Assembly: GCF_002836255.1 (NCBI RefSeq)
Contig: NZ_PJAU01000035.1
Coordinates: 1 to 63,476 of the forward strand
Source: Colwellia sp. 75C3
GTDB lineage: Bacteria > Pseudomonadota > Gammaproteobacteria > Enterobacterales > Alteromonadaceae
Direction: 5' to 3'
Length of the DNA stretch: 63,476 nucleotides
This document shows, in pieces, positions 59,369 through 63,476 of this stretch; position 1 is the stretch's first letter, and every line of letters begins with the position of its first letter. The position numbers were made by a program, and so were the translations under genes. Below the pieces are notes generated by a model that was not told the DNA's origin, did no database searches, and worked only from the letters and a program-made list of their open reading frames with translations.

Positions 59369-59439
59369 AGCATGAGAAACAACAAACAAACTCGAATAGA
59401 ATTTTATCAGCGAAACAACCCGACGAGTCGACATAAATA

Positions 59440-60501
59440 ATGGCATTTTGGATAGCAAGTTCACCGCATAACCATAATCACACAAAAACACCTAACTTAA
59501 TGCGTTTGGTGATTTACGCTACCCTACCCGGCGTTTTAGCCCAGTGGTATTTCTTTGGTTGGGGCAATTTAATTCATATTGGCTTAGCGATGGCCACCGC
59601 ACTTGTTTGTGAGTTTACGGTGCTATCACTGCGTAAAAAACCAATCTCACATGAATTATTTGATGGTAGTGCCTTATTAACCGCCTTATTAATCGGCATA
59701 TGTTTACCCGCATTAGCGCCTTGGTGGATTTCAGTTATTGGCACAATGTTTGCGATTGTCATTGTTAAACAACTTTATGGTGGCCTTGGTCATAATCCAT
59801 TTAACCCAGCTATGGCAGGGTATGTCATGTTACTGGTTTCTTTTCCTTTGCAAATGACAATTTGGCAACCACCGCTATCGTTAGTTGCTGTAGATCTCAA
59901 CTTTGCTAATACCTTAACCACTATTTTAACGGGATTTACCGTTGAAGGTTATTCAGTAGAGCAAGTACGTACCAGTATTGACGGCTTCACTATGGCAACG
60001 CCGCTTGATACCTTAAAAACCAATACCGGCTTGGGTTTAACTGTCTTCGAAAGTATTAAAAACCCCATTTTTGGCGATAATTTTGCTTTAGGTTGGGAAT
60101 GGGTAAATGCTGGGTTTTTAGTAGGTGGACTATTCCTTATTGCTAAAAAAGCCATTGCTTGGCAAACACCACTCAGTTTTCTGTTAAGTTTATTTATCTG
60201 CTCTTTTATCAGCTATAGCCTCAACCCTGATAGCAGTGCTTCTACTATGTTCCACTGGTTTTCTGGTGCTACTATGTTAGGCGCATTTTTCATTCTAACT
60301 GACCCGGTAACGGGTGCTACCAGTAACAAAGGTCGTATTATTGTCGGTTTACTCGCGGGCTTATTGGTTTACTTAATCCGTACAGCAGGTGGTTACCCTG
60401 ATGGTGTCGCTTTTGCTATTTTACTGTGTAATATGTCTGCGCCGCTGATAGATCAGTACACTCGCCCTCGCACCTATGGTCATTTAAAGGGAGATAAGTG
60501 A
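59440..60501 (+). CDS. rsxD: electron transport complex subunit RsxD (RnfD)
   Basis: A 353-residue membrane subunit with about nine or ten helices and a covalently bound FMN: the Thr in FTMATPLDTLK is the expected site. Related to NqrB. GGLGHNPFNPAMAGYV is typical. The TGA stop overlaps the rsxG ATG (TGATG). Confidence 0.96.
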   Translation: MAFWIASSPHNHNHTKTPNLMRLVIYATLPGVLAQWYFFGWGNLIHIGLAMATALVCEFTVLSLRKKPISHELFDGSALLTALLIGICLPALAPWWISVIGTMFAIVIVKQLYGGLGHNPFNPAMAGYVMLLVSFPLQMTIWQPPLSLVAVDLNFANTLTTILTGFTVEGYSVEQVRTSIDGFTMATPLDTLKTNTGLGLTVFESIKNPIFGDNFALGWEWVNAGFLVGGLFLIAKKAIAWQTPLSFLLSLFICSFISYSLNPDSSASTMFHWFSGATMLGAFFILTDPVTGATSNKGRIIVGLLAGLLVYLIRTAGGYPDGVAFAILLCNMSAPLIDQYTRPRTYGHLKGDK

Positions 60502-61253
60502 TGTCTGATAAAGTTGACGCTACCCAAGTAAAATCTGAGCCTGAAAAGTCTCCATTGACTACTGCCATCTCTAAAAACACAAAAATCCTTGCGCTCTTCG
60601 CCATTGCTTGTACTTTAGCGGTTAGTTTAGTCAGTGAACTCACTAAAGACCGTATAAAGGTTCAAGAGCAACAACAGTTATTAAGAACATTACATAGCAT
60701 TATCGACCCGAGTCGTTATGACAACGACATTGCGAATGACTGTATTCTGATAACGGCCCCTGAGCTCGGCTCGGATAAAATTAAAACTGCCTATATTGCA
60801 AGAAAGTCAGGTCAAGTCGTTGCCGTTGCTATGACCAGTACCGCGCCACGAGGCTACAATGGTAATATTGACTTTATTATGGCTATCAACCTTGACGGAA
60901 CCGTTAGCGGTGTTCGAGTACTAAAGCATCAAGAAACACCTGGTTTAGGTGACAAAGTTGAAATTAGAAAGAGTAATTGGATCAACAGTTTTACCGATAA
61001 AAAAATGCTTTCAGAAGACGATAGTCGCTGGGCTGTAAGTAAAGATAACGGCATGTTTGACCAGTTTACCGGTGCAACCATTACACCGCGTGCTGTAGTA
61101 AAAGGTGTTAAAAGTACATTAAATTACTTTAACTCAAATAAATCGAAATTATTAGCTTACCCGAATGCTTGTGGAGAAGCCGCTCTTACACCAGCATCGA
61201 CATCTACACTGACAACTACAACACCAATTGACGAGGCTGCTAATGAGCAATGA
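60501..61253 (+). CDS. rsxG: electron transport complex subunit RsxG (RnfG)
   Basis: A 250-residue protein with one N-terminal membrane helix (about 30-48) and a periplasmic FMN-binding domain, covalent-FMN Thr in [11 protein letters not shown]. coli RsxG has about 206 residues; the extra is in a 20-residue N-terminal region and a Thr/Ser-rich C-terminal tail that overlaps rsxE by 11 nt. ATG at 60501 follows GGGAG; an in-frame GTG directly before it is unlikely. Confidence 0.95.
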   Translation: MSDKVDATQVKSEPEKSPLTTAISKNTKILALFAIACTLAVSLVSELTKDRIKVQEQQQLLRTLHSIIDPSRYDNDIANDCILITAPELGSDKIKTAYIARKSGQVVAVAMTSTAPRGYNGNIDFIMAINLDGTVSGVRVLKHQETPGLGDKVEIRKSNWINSFTDKKMLSEDDSRWAVSKDNGMFDQFTGATITPRAVVKGVKSTLNYFNSNKSKLLAYPNACGEAALTPASTSTLTTTTPIDEAANEQ

Positions 61254-62052
61254 AATAGCACCACAAAATAGTAATGAAACTAAACCAACTAATAGCTCTG
61301 ATGAACAGGAAATCGCTGCTGCAGCGGTTCAAGCTGAACTTATTAAGTCTGAACTTAAGGCCGAGTATAAAGAATTAGCCATACAAGGGTTATGGAAAAA
61401 CAACCCTGGTTTAGTGCAACTGCTTGGCTTATGCCCGTTACTAGCAGTAACGTCAACAGTTACTAATGCCTTAGGTCTAGGCTTAGCTACACTGTTAGTA
61501 CTCATCTGCTCAAATGCAACCGTATCGGCAATCCGTCATTGGGTACCTAAAGAAATTCGTATCCCTATCTTTGTATTGATCATTGCCGCCTTTGTAACCT
61601 GCGTACAGTTGCTGATGAACGCTTTTACCTACGGTATTTACCAGTCTTTAGGTATTTTCCTACCTTTAATCGTAACTAACTGCGCGATTATTGGCAGAGC
61701 CGAAGCATATGCATCAAAAAATCCGGTAAAACAATCAGCCTTTGATGGACTGATGATGGGCCTAGGTTTCGCCATTATTTTACTTTTGTTAGGCGTAATA
61801 AGAGAAATACTCGGGCAAGGTACACTTTTTGATGGTGCCAACTTATTATTTGGCGAATGGGCTAGTGTACTTCGAGTTGAAGTCATGCAACTTGATAATC
61901 AATTTTTATTAGCTATTTTACCACCCGGCGCTTTTATTGCGATGGGCATTTTAATTGCGCTAAAAAATGCTATTGATAGCCATATAAAAAATAAAAAAGT
62001 AGTCGATACAGAGCAAGTTATTGAAAGAGTTCGTGTTAACTTTGACTCTTAA
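61243..62052 (+). CDS. rsxE: electron transport complex subunit RsxE (RnfE)
   Basis: A 269-residue six-helix protein, about 35 residues longer than usual at the N-terminus: a Glu/Ala-rich cytosolic helix precedes the normal start region [37 protein letters not shown] binds the Fe-S centre with RsxA. ATG at 61243 follows GAGG 7 nt upstream and overlaps rsxG. Last gene of the complex. Confidence 0.95.
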   Translation: MSNEIAPQNSNETKPTNSSDEQEIAAAAVQAELIKSELKAEYKELAIQGLWKNNPGLVQLLGLCPLLAVTSTVTNALGLGLATLLVLICSNATVSAIRHWVPKEIRIPIFVLIIAAFVTCVQLLMNAFTYGIYQSLGIFLPLIVTNCAIIGRAEAYASKNPVKQSAFDGLMMGLGFAIILLLLGVIREILGQGTLFDGANLLFGEWASVLRVEVMQLDNQFLLAILPPGAFIAMGILIALKNAIDSHIKNKKVVDTEQVIERVRVNFDS

Positions 62053-62156
62053 CGACTAATTCCTTATCGATAAAGTATTTTATCATAATAAAATTAATGG
62101 TTAATTAAGCCTGAGTACGTATCAACGCGCATAATAAGCGAGAGAATAGTAGAGCC

Positions 62157-62819
62157 ATGAATAAAGAAAAACGCATAGAGATGTTAACGCGGCTCCGTGA
62201 CAATAACCCCAATCCAGTTACTGAGCTAAACTATACTAGCCCGTTCGAACTGCTCATTGCCGTCTTATTATCAGCACAAGCAACGGATGTTGGTGTTAAC
62301 AAAGCAACGGACAAGCTCTACCCAATAGCCAATACACCCCAAGCTATTTTAGACCTTGGCCTTGATGGTTTAAAAAGCTATATAAAAACCATTGGTTTAT
62401 TTAATACCAAAGCAGTAAACACCATTAAAACATGCCAAATGTTAGTTGATTTACATGGTGGTGAAGTACCTGAAAATAGAGCAGCATTAGAAGCCCTACC
62501 GGGTGTTGGACGTAAAACAGCTAACGTTGTGTTAAATACCGCTTTTGGTTGGTTAAAAGACAATGAAGGTAACTATTTTTTAGCGGTAGATACCCATATA
62601 TACAGACTTGCTAACCGCACTAAATATGCGCCCGGTAAAACGGTCGACCACGTTGAAGCGAATATAATAAAACTAACGCCCAGAAAAACAGAGTTTATGT
62701 TTAACTTACACCACTGGTTCATATTGCATGGGCGTTACACCTGCACAGCAAAAAAACCAAAATGTGGCTCTTGTATCATTGAAGATTTATGTGAATACGG
62801 CTCTAAAGAAGACGAATAA
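62157..62819 (+). CDS. nth: endonuclease III
   Basis: A 220-residue DNA glycosylase/AP lyase for oxidised pyrimidines. The helix-hairpin-helix LPGVGRKTA holds catalytic Lys120; Asp145 in AVDTHIYRLANR is the second catalytic residue; the [4Fe-4S] cluster motif is CTAKKPKCGSCIIEDLC. Compared with E. coli Nth, about seven residues (GWLKDNEGNYF) are inserted before the Asp. Follows rsxE, as in many gammaproteobacteria. Confidence 0.96.
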   Translation: MNKEKRIEMLTRLRDNNPNPVTELNYTSPFELLIAVLLSAQATDVGVNKATDKLYPIANTPQAILDLGLDGLKSYIKTIGLFNTKAVNTIKTCQMLVDLHGGEVPENRAALEALPGVGRKTANVVLNTAFGWLKDNEGNYFLAVDTHIYRLANRTKYAPGKTVDHVEANIIKLTPRKTEFMFNLHHWFILHGRYTCTAKKPKCGSCIIEDLCEYGSKEDE

Positions 62820-62873
62820 AAATCTCAGTTGATACACTTACATCCAAAATTACTCTAACAAAAAGAGAGCTTT

Positions 62874-63293
62874 ATGAAGTTTTTACATACCATGGTACGT
62901 GTACGTGATTTAGACCAATCGCTTGATTTTTACGTCAATAAACTTGGCTTAATTGAAACACGACGAAGTGAAGTACCTGCAGGAAAATTTACTTTAGTTT
63001 ACCTAGCAACTGAAATAGGTGGCCCTGAAGTTGAACTCACTCACAACTGGGGTTCTACTGAAGATTACTCTGCTGGGCGTAGTTTCGGTCACTTAGCCTT
63101 TGAAGTTGATAACATTTATCAAACCTGTCAAAAATTACAAGACGCTGGTGTTACCATTAACAGACCACCTCGCTGTGGTCATATGGCCTTTGTTAACTCC
63201 CCTGATGGTATAGCGATAGAGTTATTACAAAAAGATGGCTCTTTAGCGCCACAAGAGCCATGGTTAAGTATGGAAAATAGCGGTTCTTGGTAA
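62874..63293 (+). CDS. gloA: lactoylglutathione lyase (glyoxalase I)
   Basis: A 139-residue VOC-fold enzyme converting the methylglyoxal-glutathione hemithioacetal to lactoylglutathione. The four metal ligands are present: His5 (FLHTMVRV), Glu in VELTHNWG, His in FGHLAFEV and Glu in IAIELLQ. AAGAGAG precedes the ATG. Transcribed alone after nth. Confidence 0.93.
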   Translation: MKFLHTMVRVRDLDQSLDFYVNKLGLIETRRSEVPAGKFTLVYLATEIGGPEVELTHNWGSTEDYSAGRSFGHLAFEVDNIYQTCQKLQDAGVTINRPPRCGHMAFVNSPDGIAIELLQKDGSLAPQEPWLSMENSGSW

Positions 63294-63310
63294 ATCAAAG
63301 AATTTCTCAT

Positions 63311-63364
63311 TAGCAATAAAAAGCCCGGTACTGATAAAAATCAGTACCGGGCTTTTTATTGCTA
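63311..63364. terminator. 24-bp perfect-stem bidirectional terminator after gloA
   Basis: The arm 63311-63334 pairs perfectly with 63341-63364 around a 6-nt A/T loop; the inner part is GCCCGGTACTGA/TCAGTACCGGGC and the flanks contain AAAAA and TTTTT. Confidence 0.92.
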
Positions 63365-63385
63365 CTTTTATGTGCGTTTTTTAAT

Positions 63386-63476
63386 GATACCAATTACACT
63401 AATAAATTGATCAGCTTAGAGTTGTATTAGCGAGCTTAGAACAAGCAAAATTACTTAAACATAGTTATTCTATATT
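63386..63476. repeat. probable third miniature element, copy C, cut by the window edge
   Basis: Starts GATACCAATTACAC; the core-like stretch from CAAGC (63442) to ATAGTTATTCTAT (63460-63472) lies 56 nt after the start, the same distance as in copy A. The 3' part lies outside the window. Confidence 0.5.

Overview
This 63.5 kb window is bacterial chromosome from a gammaproteobacterium. The AT-rich composition, the gltA/sdhCDAB/sucABCD, rimP-nusA-infB-rbfA-truB-rpsO-pnp-nlpI and rsxABCDGE-nth gene orders, and the overall protein style suggest a cold-adapted marine member of the Alteromonadales, most like Colwellia. That placement is inference from recognised families; no search was run.

Layout. 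Positions 1-8.4 kb: a tRNA-Asp (cut by the window edge) with its promoter, a TIGR03503-like membrane-anchored protein overlapping dnaQ, two small membrane-protein genes, a META lipoprotein, cysK, an unknown lipoprotein, DUF1653, acylphosphatase, an RlmI-type rRNA methyltransferase and a PilZ protein. 8.5-25 kb: hrpA, a CBS protein, several small or unknown proteins, an EamA transporter, an M9 collagenase-like lipoprotein, trxC, a small protein behind a sigma-54-type promoter, two orphan periplasmic binding proteins and a CPBP protease. This stretch ends in a palindrome-rich, non-coding patch (23.3-24.0 kb) beside a DUF2971 protein with a HicB-like N-terminus, the most accessory-looking part of the window.

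25.2-37.2 kb is the TCA-cycle block: sucD, sucC, sucB (with two lipoyl domains), sucA, sdhB, sdhA, sdhD and sdhC on the minus strand, diverging from gltA. 37.4-40.2 kb holds tcdA facing a cysteine desulfurase-SufE fusion, which together look like the Csd sulfur/ct6A module. 40.4-53 kb holds an unknown ORF, a secreted TPR/HExxH protein next to nlpI, then pnp, rpsO, truB, rbfA, infB, nusA and rimP, preceded by a hairpin-rich leader containing two terminators. 53.5-63.5 kb holds a degenerate GGDEF-EAL (CsrD/LapD-like) membrane protein, the rsxABCDGE electron-transport operon, nth and gloA.

The most unusual non-coding signal is a family of about 265-bp elements (46402-46667, 55498-55762, and a truncated one from 63386). 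They share a 51-nt core and short terminal inverted repeats, but their stem arms differ in sequence while still pairing. Other signals are an 84-nt palindrome behind infB, a 597-bp element with 20-bp inverted termini, a 32-bp perfect palindrome in a divergent promoter region, and the structured leader upstream of rimP.
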